Positions 13,535 through 23,318 of a stretch of 64,000 bases of DNA are shown piece after piece (within the stretch, counting starts at the first letter, position 1; each line of letters opens with the position of its first letter). Source of the DNA: Hydractinia symbiolongicarpus (Eukaryota; Cnidaria; Hydrozoa; Anthoathecata; Hydractiniidae). Both the position numbers and the translations under genes were made by a program. The DNA lies in the NCBI RefSeq assembly GCF_029227915.1, contig NC_079880.1, positions 436,001 through 500,000 of the forward strand, in the 5' to 3' direction. Under the pieces are notes generated by a model. The model saw only the letters and a list, made by a program, of their open reading frames with translations. It was not told where the DNA came from and did not search any database.

Positions 13535-14992
13535 GGAGCGTAGCGGAGCCCATTTCCTCATTAAATAAGCCAAATATAAAAGAAAAAGTAAGCACGGTGG
13601 AGAGTATATAGGATTTCTATACGATTTCCGCGCCCCGTCCCCCTATACATCAAAAATATCAAAAATCGGTCGTTTTGGGGCCTAGTCTCCCAGCGATTTC
13701 ATATGGTCATTCTTAAGTACGTTTTTCTAGTGAGCGAGACAACATGTTTTTAGCACGGCGATGGAGTTTTTGTTGTTTTTTAAATATGGTACCAAGCGTA
13801 AATGGTGCCGTTTCCAGTTTAGGTTAAATCTGCCTACACTTTTTAGCCATAAATCACTTTTACTAACATCACATGACATTTTCTCGGACACATAGCGCCT
13901 TAAACTCAATCTAAGCCATATCGCAACCAACGGAAGGGCTTGTTATGTTCAAGAAAGCGAAGAAAGAAAGGGTATGTAATGAACTCTTTCTTATTCTCAC
14001 TCACACCTAAGGCTAGCTAGCATAAAACTACTCACTGAGCTGGAATAATAATAGAACTTAAATAGCTAGCTAGAGCTACTTGAATTGAAGAGCTAGCTAG
14101 CTAATAGCATAAAAAAGATAAAACAATATCATAATGGCTAGTATAAAACTAGCTAGCTACAAAGAAATAGATTTTTTGGCTATAGCTCTACACAGTGAGT
14201 GAGATAATACACTCAATCATAGTGCCGTGTTTAATTTTTAATCTTTAAGAGAAACTTTTTGCATTAAATATTGCGGGGGTTTTTTGCTTAGAGAAGCTAA
14301 AAACACGTTATAAACTGTATTTTTATTTTTAAATGTTACAAAATTTTCCACAAAGTATATAAAATTGTTTTAGCTGCGTAGGATAAGAACAGGTTGTTAA
14401 CTGTCTGTTTGTTTGAACTGAAGTTAGGATAGGTTTTTAGAAATGGGTATTGTGCCGAAACGTATGTGCGAAACAGTATACCTGTACAAATCACTCAGCC
14501 CTGTGTTAACAACAAGCTGTTACCTGTGTTTCTATTTAACAGAAGTTTAAGCTAATCTTTTGTTTGAAATGGTATTAAATCTATATGGATGTGCAACATA
14601 CCTGTACTAAGCACTCACCCTGGATTGAAATTCACTTTTTAAGTTTTGCCAGAAACATTTTGAAAAAATTCGCTAAGATGGGCACAACATATAAACTGTA
14701 TTTTTGCAAAAAAGTTATTATTTAAAAAATATATTACACCTGAGACATCTTACTGTTATGTGTGCTTCACATAATTTATCATATATATACTGCATGTACT
14801 AAAGCGCTCCACGTGAATGTGTGGCACAGTTTACAAAACGTATAAATCGCGCCAGGTGTTATAGTTACTTGTGACTAAACCAGACATAATCAACGCCAGG
14901 TCCCCCTGCCTAGTTAGTAAAAAGGCTATGTGAGCATATATAAGATACACATGTAAAGTTTTTCATATATATATATATATATATATATTCAT
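13535..14992. other. Transposon 5' non-coding region with GCTAGC palindrome cluster
   Basis: No convincing gene is seen. From about 14,010 to 14,160 the palindrome CTAGCTAG recurs many times (for example AGCTAGCTAGC near 14,090). Around 14,480-14,630 the phrase ACCTGTAC followed by CACTCA occurs twice as a degenerate direct repeat. A CACGTG site is at 14,810-14,815. An AT dinucleotide run occupies about 14,965-14,988, just before the tRNA-like sequence. A 67-codon antisense frame at 13,727-13,930 has no recognisable features. Confidence 0.6.
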
Positions 14993-15060
14993 GCCCTGTT
15001 GGTCTAATGGCTATGACACTCATGCAAATGAGAGATCCAGGTTCAAATCCTGGACAGGGC
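14993..15060 (+). repeat. tRNA-like sequence, copy 1 (SINE head or tRNA pseudogene)
   Basis: The ends GCCCTGT and ACAGGGC form a perfect seven-pair acceptor-like stem. CCAGG/CCTGG form a five-pair T-arm around TTCAAAT. An A-box-like TGGTCTAATGG (15,000-15,010) and a B-box GGTTCAAATCC (15,040-15,050) give an internal RNA polymerase III promoter. The anticodon arm is about three bases too short for a normal tRNA: CTCA/TGAG around TGCAAA. A functional tRNA is therefore doubtful, although GCA would be the candidate anticodon. The sequence after it is shared with the second copy at 27,590, which favours a dispersed SINE-like unit. Confidence 0.7.
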
Positions 15061-15360
15061 TAGGAAAAACATAATTATCTTGCACCTACAACAATCAGGT
15101 AAAAGTATTGCCTTTTTCGTGGACTTCTCTGAATATTTCTATATCTTGACTTTTTAATGTTGTTGTCATTAACCAAGTTAACTTTTAATCTCAGATTTAT
15201 GAAAAAATGATAGTTTTTTTGGCGTTATGACCGATTGTTTAAATACTTGTATTGGCACATAATTCTGCTAACATTATTCACTGTATATATTGACCCGATA
15301 TAAATTTGAGACCTTTGTTTGAGCTATTGAATTTGAAATATTTGCAAATGAACTTATAAG
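15061..15360 (+). repeat. SINE-like body following tRNA-like copy 1
   Basis: ATTATCTTGCACCTACAACA follows the tRNA-like head here and, with minor changes, after the copy at 27,590. The rest of this stretch is matched again at about 27,985-28,190, in the same order: CTATATCTTGACTTTTTAATG, then GTTATGACCGATTGTTTAAA, then GGCACATAATTCTGCTA. The region is therefore a repeat family represented at both ends of the transposon. No coding potential is seen. Confidence 0.65.
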
Positions 15361-15740
15361 TTTTTTTTACAACTAAACGGTCCGTTTAAACTTACCGTGT
15401 ATTTTAGCCTTTAAAAAACTTATATTTTTTTTTAGCAGAAGAGCTTTATAAATAAAACAAGAAGCCCTGGGGGCTCTAAGAATTTCCGCGCGCTACCAAA
15501 TTATTTGATGAAAACCTGCTAATTCGTTGTGTTATTGTGCCAAACATTCGAAGGGGTTTGGTGCATGAACCTCTGAAGATAAAGCACACCAGTGACATTA
15601 TATCTTACAACAAACGCAAACAAAACGAAACGTGTCATAGTAAACTCACATTTTAAAAGAAATTGCTAACAAAAAATACAGCCTATCATTCATGGTTGAA
15701 AGTCTTGCGATTGAAACGTTTATGGTCTTAAACGGCATTA

Positions 15741-15980
15741 GTTGACAAAAAATCAAAATTTTGATGTGACCATCATTCTCAGCATACTTTTTTTATTAAC
15801 TGTGTCAATTTTTGTCGAAAATAAAGCAGTTTTAATTTTTAGATAAATTTTGACCTGAAATGACATTTAGGTGACAAAAAATCAAACTTTTGTACCATCA
15901 ACATTTTCAGCATACTTTATTTGTTAACTGTGCCAAATTTTGTCGAAAACAAATACCAATTTTGGCCTGAAGCGTCAATA
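15741..15980 (+). repeat. Tandem duplication, ~129-bp unit, two diverged copies
   Basis: TGACAAAAAATCAAA, CAGCATACTTT, TTAACTGTG and TTTTGTCGAAAA occur in the same order starting near 15,742 and again near 15,871. The interval 15,360-15,740 before it is AT-rich with no recognised feature. Confidence 0.7.
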
Positions 15981-16103
15981 CTGGACTTCCCAGTAGTTAA
16001 GGAGCTTGGGTACGAAGCTTACATCTGTGACAGACCAACGTGAAATCCCAGGGTCGATTTTTTCTCAAAAAATGCTCCGAAAGAAAAAAACGACGGTTTT
16101 AAA

Positions 16104-16134
16104 GAATTTCCTACGCCTTCGGGCGCGGAAATTC
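16104..16134 (+). other. Stable hairpin with TTCG loop upstream of the main gene
   Basis: GAATTTCC pairs with GGAAATTC (eight pairs). Inside is CGCC-TTCG-GGCG, a four-pair stem with a UUCG-type tetraloop, separated from the outer stem by a TA/C internal loop. It lies about 530 bases before the ATG at 16,665. It could be a transcript structure, a cruciform, or the end hairpin of an older nested element. Confidence 0.65.
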
Positions 16135-16280
16135 AATTATAAATGCAACCTTTATGTTTTTTTTAAACCTTCTCCCTAGTATTTATTTGGTTTTGTCATA
16201 AAAACTATGGTGAAAGAAACTGCCGTCCGAACTAATACGGAATTGCAAACATTTTTCCAAAACAAAAATTTTTCGATTTA

Positions 16281-16356
16281 ATTGGATATATTGGATCACG
16301 TGAAGTTTTTGAAACACAAACATTATTCGCTTTGATTGGACAAAATAGATCACGTG
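16281..16356 (+). promoter_or_regulatory. Duplicated ATTGG + CACGTG module (candidate promoter elements)
   Basis: ATTGG (an inverted CCAAT core) followed by GATCACGTG occurs twice. ATTGG is at 16,281 and 16,335, and CACGTG is at 16,297-16,302 and 16,351-16,356. Both parts are spaced 54 bases apart. CACGTG is the core E-box bound by bHLH-zipper factors. The position 310-385 bases before the start codon fits a promoter, but activity is inferred. Confidence 0.4.
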
Positions 16357-16527
16357 GTTTAGCGACCGAAATATACTTTTTCGGCGCCACTTTTTTTTTA
16401 AATTCTCTGGTATTTTACCGGAGCGTGTTGGTTTTGTTTGCTGGGATTTTTTTGATACTTCACAGATTATTGGATAAGTATTATTTGATAATTTTTTCTG
16501 TGTCTTCTACTAGCAAACAAACAAACA

Positions 16528-16624
16528 TTTAGGTGCAAAGTGCAGCTTGGTGCATCTTTTACTAGATTATTATTTACTGTTCATATCTCATTTAGGTGCA
16601 ATAACTGCTGCTAGGTGCATCTGT
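16528..16624 (+). repeat. Short direct repeat in the leader of the main gene
   Basis: ATTTAGGTGCA followed by a GCTTGGTGCATCT or GCTAGGTGCATCT phrase occurs twice, about 62 bases apart, ending roughly 40 bases before the start codon. It could be leader or promoter sequence. TTTAGGTGC also resembles a 3' splice site, so an upstream untranslated exon is possible. Confidence 0.45.
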
Positions 16625-16664
16625 AATACTGATAGTTAAAACACATAGTAAAAAAAAAATAATC

Positions 16665-19600
16665 ATGATATCAGTCCAGGCATATCGTGCCAACATCGGT
16701 TCGTTTTATAATGTAGCTGCTATTCATTCCAGTAATGATATTAAGAATAAAACAAATTTCCACAGCCATACAGGAACGTTTTTTGACAATCTGGATAATA
16801 GCAACCACTTCATTTATTTTTTGAAAGTTTTTAGTTTATTAATTTTTATGTGTTGTCTAAGCTGTAACATCAATCTTGCATGTTTGAAGTTACTGTTATT
16901 GTTATCAGGGGATATTGAAAGCAATCCTGGACCCTTCAATAACAATGATATTGACTTTCAAATAGCATTACAAGAGTCTTATGCTGCCCATCTTTTAAAT
17001 GAGTCAAATTCTGCAGACCATATAATTGCTTATGCTAGAAGTATTGGTCTGTCAAATATAACATATCGTGAAGTGACGATAGGAGATGGCAACTGTTTTT
17101 ATAGAGCAGTAGTACAGCAACTTGATCGGCCTGAGATCAGACAAATTGTCCCCTCTGAACTTAATTTCCAGAACCATGTTGAACTACGAGCAGCTGTGGT
17201 CAAATTTGTCCGTGAAAATAGCAACATAGAAATTTTTCAAAATAGTAGGACCTTTTTAGTAAAAAGCCCTGAAGAGTGGGAACGCGACTTACAAATGCAG
17301 TCAAAACCTACTGTTTATGTTGACGAAATTTTCATACGAGCTGCTGCAATAATGCTGGGCGTTAACATTTTGATAACATCTGATACCAGTACTGCAATGC
17401 ACCCATATACCCTTATTAGTCCTACTTATGATGAAACACATGATATTGCCGGGGAACAGCAATTGGCACATCTATTGTCTGATGGTACCACTGCAGGTGC
17501 TTTTATTTTGCTTGGGAGAGTAAATAGAAATCACTACCAATCATTGGTCTTTGATGACAATTTGTGCCTTCCTTCTGTTGCATCATCCACACCACTCAGT
17601 CCACCTAAAAAAATTTCCTGTTTGTCATCAAATAATGTAATTCAACCTAAAGATACAACAAATAAAAAATGTGATAAAAATAAAGTGATTACTTTGATGG
17701 AAAAGCAAGATCTTCTAGTGAAAAAAGTAATGAAGTCTCGTATTTCTGTTGTCATACAAAACAGACCTAAAAATAAAAAAATTTTTAATAAAGAACTTGC
17801 TCTAAAGCAAAAGTGTCTTCAGTTAAATGTTAAATATGAAGAACCTGAAGTCAATGAGACAACTATCAAGACCAAAAGAAGGCGCAAGCGAATAACTTAC
17901 AGATGCAAAAAAGCCGTTTGTAAAACACCTGTGGGTAAACAGAAAAATTCAAGTTTAAAAAAGCAGCCTGTGACACTGCCAATTACTACACACAATTTAC
18001 AAACTACACACTCCATGTCAACAACTCAGTCAACGGCAACAAATGTAACAACTACGCAGACAATACCAAAAAATTTGCCGACCACACAACAGCCAATACC
18101 AAAAGATTTACCAACCATACAACAGTCCATACCAACAAATTTGTCAACCCTACAGTCAATCTCGACAGTTGTCACAGGCAACCAGTCCAGTTATCAAGAC
18201 AACATTTTGGAAAGTGAAACTGCCACCATTCATCAAAATCCCGATGTAGTGGCTGCTGTAATACAGTTTGAGGAAGGTGAGAAATTACATAGTTTATCAA
18301 CCTGTAAAACTTGTCTTGAAACTCGCCCAGTATTTTATGCAACACCTCCCATAAGACCTACTGCAAAAAATGAAACAAAACCAATTACTGTTAAGCCTTG
18401 GAAAATATTCAGCGATGGTAGGTGTGATAGGTGTCACAGGGAGAGTCTTAGTCGTTTTAAAAAGAATGTTAAGACACCTGCTAGATTTTCAGGTATACTG
18501 TCAGCTGATGATGACGACTTGGGTCCGTTACACGATAACATTCGTCATAATGATATGCATTTTTTACCAGTACCACCATATCTCCAAAATTTGACCATAC
18601 TAGAAGTAGCATTAATTCGTCGTATTACTGTCATTATGAATATACACCTCCTGCGGTATGGCATGCTTGCATCAAAAGGTCATTGCATCAGTTTTCCTCA
18701 AAGAATGCAAATTGCTACCGAACTGCCATCATTACCGTCAGAAGTTGGAATAGTGGTTATTAAAAAGAAAGGAAGTCAAAATTCAGTTCAACAGTATACT
18801 GTGCAAAGGGGTAAAGTTGAAAACGCATTACGGGGACTGTGTTTTGGATACCCAGAAGGGGGTGTTGAAGGTCCAGATACTAAAAATAAACATCAATACA
18901 ATGGCTCTGATCACATTGACAAACCTTTAAAAGGACGCTACTTCCAGTTCCTGCCGAATGAATACTATAAGGATGTCTCAATAAAATATGACCGCATTCA
19001 AAATTTACCAGAGATGCGTTCTGAATTACCTGATTTGCCAGTTGTGGAATTGCCAAATATCATACCAGAAGGAGATAAGGGTCCTGCTGAAAATCAATTT
19101 CAAAAAAACTTACCTGACGATGACGAGAGTATAACCCGTTCTGGTTTAGTTTGCCCGGTTGAACCTAAAGATGCTGACAAAGAGTTACGAATAGTACTGG
19201 AGAAGCTCTTGGGTTCTGAAGATGCAGTTAATCAAGCTCTTCAACATGGCACAGTTGCGAATGCAAATTTAGAATATACACGAGAACAGCCTATTCGGGA
19301 ATTAAAAACTCCTGGGTTTTTTACTATGGCATACCCAACTGTTTTTATTAATGGAAATTGTGACTTAACTGTTCCAAGGTTAAATAAAATTAACTTTGAG
19401 GAATACATCGAACATATATATTATTGTTCTGATAATCGTGTAGCACGTCATCCGTACTTGAAATTTTTCTTATTAAATATGCGTTTGCGAATGCAAGCAT
19501 TGCAGCAGGGTAGCTTTCTTGTTTCCCAACAATTAAATGATGCTCATCTCACAATCGCTGAACTTCGAGATAATTTACAAAATGATGATGATTCAGTTCC

Positions 19601-22600
19601 ACGTAAAATTATTAGTATTGGAAAAAACCTGGTAAATACCGATCCATACTGGAGAGACCAAAAAAAAAAATTGGATGCCATGCTGTTTTTTAGACGAAAT
19701 GAATTTGGCGATTTACCAGCATATTTTGATACCAACAGTTGTGCCGAATTTCATTGGAAACCATTGCATGAACTACTTATTAAGTATTATGCGTTAATAA
19801 ACAATGTAAACGAAGATGCTGTACGCCAGCAAATGGAAAGTGATAATAAATTTAAGCGGGAAATGATTCTACAAAATCTTCATATTGTGACGCAGTATTT
19901 CGATGCAAGGACTATAAATTACTTCGCCACAGTTAGTAAGGAAGTATTTCAATATGATGACTATTGGTTGCGATATGAATTTGCTAAAAGTCGAGGTGAG
20001 ATACATGGACACGCAATAATATCGTCATCTAAACATGCCCGGAAAGTCAAAACTATAATGGATAGCTTGTCTGATGATGTTGCAGACTCACAAGCATTAA
20101 AACCTGCAGCGCAAGAACTTCAAAATTGGTTACAAACAACAAATGAAGACAGTAATGACATTTTTTCACCAATGTTTACTTCACTGCATCCTGCTGGTGG
20201 AAATGAAATTATAGATACTTCTGGAATTAGAACTTGGGTTCCAAACAAAGATCAATGGGCCAGACCAGAGGGGACTCAAGCTCCACCGGACCATAACCCA
20301 TTGGCACAAGAACTTTCGGATGTTGCTAGTCATGAAGGTGGTATAAAAGAGCAACATACCCATCTCGTGAACAGAATTGGCCTCCATAATTGTAATTCCA
20401 ATTGTTTGCGTTATCGCCGTAAGAATAAAAAAGATACTGCTCCACAGAAGTACTGTCGCTTTCATTTTGGCGATCTTGATCCACAAACCAAAAAAACAAG
20501 TGGTAAAGAGATTCATCCTTTTAACGCTGTCATAACAGAGGGGGAACATCCTAGATATGAGGGACCACGGGATCATCCTCGCTTGATGATGCATGTAAAA
20601 ACACGCCTACTTAGTTGGCTAGCAAATTGTGATAGTCAACCCATTATCGATCAGAACCTTCTCGCTCTACAAAAATACATTGCTAGTTATGCTTGCAAAG
20701 GTGCTGCTTCAACGGAAGATTTAGTACATGTTTATCGCCATCTCATTGAAAACACTGATGATGGAAGCACTGTTAAAAATTTGGCTCAACGACTACTTCA
20801 AAAAATTGCGGGTTTAGTAGATGTTCCAGGTGCTGCAGCGGATTTCATTAATAGTGGTGGTCGTCTGACTAGATGTACCAGGAATTTTCGATACATTGGT
20901 ATCAGTGGTTTCCGAGCCTTGGATACGTCTGGTGAAGATGGAACTGTTACAAAAAGTAGCGCATTAGACAAATACTTAAGTGATAAGCGGAGAGAAACTG
21001 AGCCAGAAATATCATTATGGAACTGGAGCAAAAAGTGTAATTGTACCTGCAAAGTAGATCACGTCCCAGTTTTTACAGGAATATCTACAAAACCTGTCTG
21101 GCCTGTTACTGAGGACTATGCAAAAGCTATGCTCATTATATTTTCTGTTGGAACGTGGCACAATACTGAAGATTTGAAGGGACAACATGAGTCATTTGCT
21201 GCTGCTTTGGCTTCCCTTGTTCAAACTGAAGAATGCCCATCAATATTAATTGATTCATTGAAAGAGGCTAAACAATCATTCGATAAAAAAAGCGAGAGAA
21301 CACAAAGTCACACCCGTGCAATCAATATTGAAACCAATACTCAGTCTTCGGATCAATCATCACAATATACAGATGCAAGTTCCCAATGTTCCCAAAATTC
21401 TGCCATTGCACAAATGAACATAGGTAGAGCAATAATGAGAGATATTGCTAGGCACCATGTTGCTGATATCAATGAGCCAAATGTACAACAGGTTCTTCCT
21501 GATGGTGGGCCTACATTTAATTGGAATAATTATGCAATTCAAAGTTTTGGTAGTCAATGGCCAATTAATGCTGACTTATGGTTACAATCTATATCTGAAG
21601 AAGCAGAAAAAAATGAATTGCAGCATGCTGAAGAATGTACTTTACCCCAAATAAACATCTTAAATGCTAATGAATTACAAAGAACAGTCATTGGTATAAA
21701 TCTTCAGCATTTATTACAAGTCGCAAAAAGAACTGTGCCAACAGGTACCCAGCCAATACGTTTATTAATACAAGGAACAGCCGGTGTCGGGAAAACATTC
21801 ATCATTACCGCGCTTACTAGAATCGTTCGTCGTATTTTTAAGCGAAATTCTGCTGTTATGAACTTGGCCCCAACTGGGGCAGCATCAGTCCTCATACCTA
21901 ATGGTCGCACTATACACTCAATGACTCCACCACCACACAAACTTAAAAAAGATAAGAATTTAAATTCTGTCCAGCTTTCTGACTATCCGTTGGGTGATGT
22001 AGCTCTAAGAAAGCTAAGAAAATATACAGGCATGCATGAAAACAATGAACTGAAATTGATTCAACTTAATATTGATGAACGTAGCATGCAGTCGAAGCTT
22101 CTAGTGGCTTGGTGCAGCCAAAGATTATGTGAGGCAACAGGAGACTTTGATAATTATTATGGAGGTGTATCAACTGTCAATTTCTTTGGGGACCTTGGTC
22201 AACTTGGACCAATTCGTGCTTTGGATTTACATCAGCCGCCGAAACATGATGATTCCACAATCAACTTTGCTGGTTATGCAATCTATCGCTCATTTCAAGA
22301 TGTTATTGTTCTTACAGAAACAATGCGCCAAGGACCAGATCAGTTGGCCCTTCTACAGCGGCTACTTAGAATACGCAATGGATCGATTACTCAACAAGAC
22401 TGGCAAGATATAAATAGTCGTTATGAAAATGCTTTGCCCCATGCCGAAAAATGTAACTTTTTGCATGGTCGCGTCCTTACATTAATGGAAACATGGAATG
22501 AAGTTAATGAAGAAAACCATAATAAATTAGCTAACCTTGGTGTGCCAGTTGCTGTTATTCCATCAAGAGGACGTGGTAAACATCACTCTTTAACTGATAA

Positions 22601-23318
22601 GCAACTGGGTCAAATACCACTAAGATCTTTAATGGCAGTTGGTGCAACTGTAATCCTTACCAAGAACCAAAAGGGTCTTACAGGCCTTGGCCTAAATAAT
22701 GGTGCCATGGGAAAAGTAATTGCAATCCTTTATTCACCAAATATGTCACCACCTGAATTTCCAATAGCTGTTGTAGTCGATTTCCCAAATTATAAAGGCC
22801 CGTCATGGATTCAAGAACATCCGAAATGGATACCAATTACTGCGGTTGAAGGTCGATGTGAGTCTGATTGTTGCAGCAGAAATGGCCTGCCGTTAATGCC
22901 AGGATATGCAATAACTATTGCCAAAAGTCAGGGTATGTCAATTGGAGATGGTAAAACTGCCACCCACATGCGTATCAAGTTACAACAATCAATTCAGATG
23001 GAAAAAAATAACCTTGGTACAGCTTACACTGCATTCTCCAGATGCGAAAAAGAAAGAAATTGGGCACTTGTCGAACCAATTACTCAAGAACGACTCTTGT
23101 ACATTAATACACATCCCCGTATGAAAGCCAGACAAGAGGAAGAGAAACGCCTGAAGGCATTATCGAATAAAACCGTCAAAAAATACAATATCACTATGGA
23201 AAAGTATATTAACTTGGTGAAAGAACTTGACCAGTTTTGTGATGATGGTATTGAAGATGCAGTTTGTCCTTCACCATCTGTAAATTGCACATGTATAATA
23301 TGCCTATCTCATTCATAA
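16665..23318 (+). CDS. Helentron polyprotein: leader-2A-OTU protease-Rep (HUH/Y2)-PIF1-like helicase, 2,217 aa
   Basis: This is the transposition protein of a Helitron-superfamily element. Residues 1-89 form a leader with a hydrophobic stretch (about 49-80) ending in DIESNPG/P (83-90), a 2A ribosome-skipping motif. An OTU cysteine protease domain follows (about 135-295), with GDGNC (Cys144) and NHY (His290). Basic residues near 402-416 may be a nuclear localisation signal, and 440-505 is a T/Q/P-rich linker. CxxC pairs lie at 547-550 and 587-590. The Helitron N-terminal region spans about 620-960. The HUH motif is His1114-Gly-His1116, and Y2 is Tyr1338/Tyr1342 with Lys1345 (YxxxYxxK). Helicase motifs are GTAGVGKT (1704-1711), DER (1804-1806), GDLGQL (1842-1847), TMRQ (1886-1889), AKSQG (2086-2090) and FSR (2124-2126). 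The ATG is the first after an in-frame TAA at 16,602 and has A at -3. No frameshift or stop was found. No APE endonuclease or RPA domain was recognised. Confidence 0.95.
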   Translation: MISVQAYRANIGSFYNVAAIHSSNDIKNKTNFHSHTGTFFDNLDNSNHFIYFLKVFSLLIFMCCLSCNINLACLKLLLLLSGDIESNPGPFNNNDIDFQIALQESYAAHLLNESNSADHIIAYARSIGLSNITYREVTIGDGNCFYRAVVQQLDRPEIRQIVPSELNFQNHVELRAAVVKFVRENSNIEIFQNSRTFLVKSPEEWERDLQMQSKPTVYVDEIFIRAAAIMLGVNILITSDTSTAMHPYTLISPTYDETHDIAGEQQLAHLLSDGTTAGAFILLGRVNRNHYQSLVFDDNLCLPSVASSTPLSPPKKISCLSSNNVIQPKDTTNKKCDKNKVITLMEKQDLLVKKVMKSRISVVIQNRPKNKKIFNKELALKQKCLQLNVKYEEPEVNETTIKTKRRRKRITYRCKKAVCKTPVGKQKNSSLKKQPVTLPITTHNLQTTHSMSTTQSTATNVTTTQTIPKNLPTTQQPIPKDLPTIQQSIPTNLSTLQSISTVVTGNQSSYQDNILESETATIHQNPDVVAAVIQFEEGEKLHSLSTCKTCLETRPVFYATPPIRPTAKNETKPITVKPWKIFSDGRCDRCHRESLSRFKKNVKTPARFSGILSADDDDLGPLHDNIRHNDMHFLPVPPYLQNLTILEVALIRRITVIMNIHLLRYGMLASKGHCISFPQRMQIATELPSLPSEVGIVVIKKKGSQNSVQQYTVQRGKVENALRGLCFGYPEGGVEGPDTKNKHQYNGSDHIDKPLKGRYFQFLPNEYYKDVSIKYDRIQNLPEMRSELPDLPVVELPNIIPEGDKGPAENQFQKNLPDDDESITRSGLVCPVEPKDADKELRIVLEKLLGSEDAVNQALQHGTVANANLEYTREQPIRELKTPGFFTMAYPTVFINGNCDLTVPRLNKINFEEYIEHIYYCSDNRVARHPYLKFFLLNMRLRMQALQQGSFLVSQQLNDAHLTIAELRDNLQNDDDSVPRKIISIGKNLVNTDPYWRDQKKKLDAMLFFRRNEFGDLPAYFDTNSCAEFHWKPLHELLIKYYALINNVNEDAVRQQMESDNKFKREMILQNLHIVTQYFDARTINYFATVSKEVFQYDDYWLRYEFAKSRGEIHGHAIISSSKHARKVKTIMDSLSDDVADSQALKPAAQELQNWLQTTNEDSNDIFSPMFTSLHPAGGNEIIDTSGIRTWVPNKDQWARPEGTQAPPDHNPLAQELSDVASHEGGIKEQHTHLVNRIGLHNCNSNCLRYRRKNKKDTAPQKYCRFHFGDLDPQTKKTSGKEIHPFNAVITEGEHPRYEGPRDHPRLMMHVKTRLLSWLANCDSQPIIDQNLLALQKYIASYACKGAASTEDLVHVYRHLIENTDDGSTVKNLAQRLLQKIAGLVDVPGAAADFINSGGRLTRCTRNFRYIGISGFRALDTSGEDGTVTKSSALDKYLSDKRRETEPEISLWNWSKKCNCTCKVDHVPVFTGISTKPVWPVTEDYAKAMLIIFSVGTWHNTEDLKGQHESFAAALASLVQTEECPSILIDSLKEAKQSFDKKSERTQSHTRAINIETNTQSSDQSSQYTDASSQCSQNSAIAQMNIGRAIMRDIARHHVADINEPNVQQVLPDGGPTFNWNNYAIQSFGSQWPINADLWLQSISEEAEKNELQHAEECTLPQINILNANELQRTVIGINLQHLLQVAKRTVPTGTQPIRLLIQGTAGVGKTFIITALTRIVRRIFKRNSAVMNLAPTGAASVLIPNGRTIHSMTPPPHKLKKDKNLNSVQLSDYPLGDVALRKLRKYTGMHENNELKLIQLNIDERSMQSKLLVAWCSQRLCEATGDFDNYYGGVSTVNFFGDLGQLGPIRALDLHQPPKHDDSTINFAGYAIYRSFQDVIVLTETMRQGPDQLALLQRLLRIRNGSITQQDWQDINSRYENALPHAEKCNFLHGRVLTLMETWNEVNEENHNKLANLGVPVAVIPSRGRGKHHSLTDKQLGQIPLRSLMAVGATVILTKNQKGLTGLGLNNGAMGKVIAILYSPNMSPPEFPIAVVVDFPNYKGPSWIQEHPKWIPITAVEGRCESDCCSRNGLPLMPGYAITIAKSQGMSIGDGKTATHMRIKLQQSIQMEKNNLGTAYTAFSRCEKERNWALVEPITQERLLYINTHPRMKARQEEEKRLKALSNKTVKKYNITMEKYINLVKELDQFCDDGIEDAVCPSPSVNCTCIICLSHS
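16905..16934 (+). other. 2A ribosome-skipping motif in the polyprotein
   Basis: Codons 81-90 read SGDIESNPGP, fitting the canonical D-x-E-x-N-P-G-P signature, preceded by a leucine run as in many 2A peptides. In known 2A sequences the glycine-proline bond is not made and translation resumes at proline. That would release residues 1-89 and start the OTU-Rep-helicase at Pro90 (codon 16,932-16,934). Related 2A sequences are known in picornaviruses and some non-LTR retrotransposons. Confidence 0.85.

Noticed and set aside
13727-13930. 67-codon minus-strand frame near the element's left end
   Set aside because: No domain, no splice context, and length expected by chance.
14993-15060. Functional tRNA-Cys(GCA) gene
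   Set aside because: The anticodon arm is about three bases short in both copies and its stem is not stable, so a tRNA-derived repeat is more likely.
15965-16060. Possible third tRNA-like sequence (GTAGTTAAGGAGCTTGGGTA and GGGTCGATTTTT)
   Set aside because: A- and B-box likeness is weak and no acceptor stem could be paired.
18370-23290. Several 60-137-codon frames on both strands inside the polyprotein gene
   Set aside because: Shadows of the 2,217-codon frame, with no recognisable motifs.
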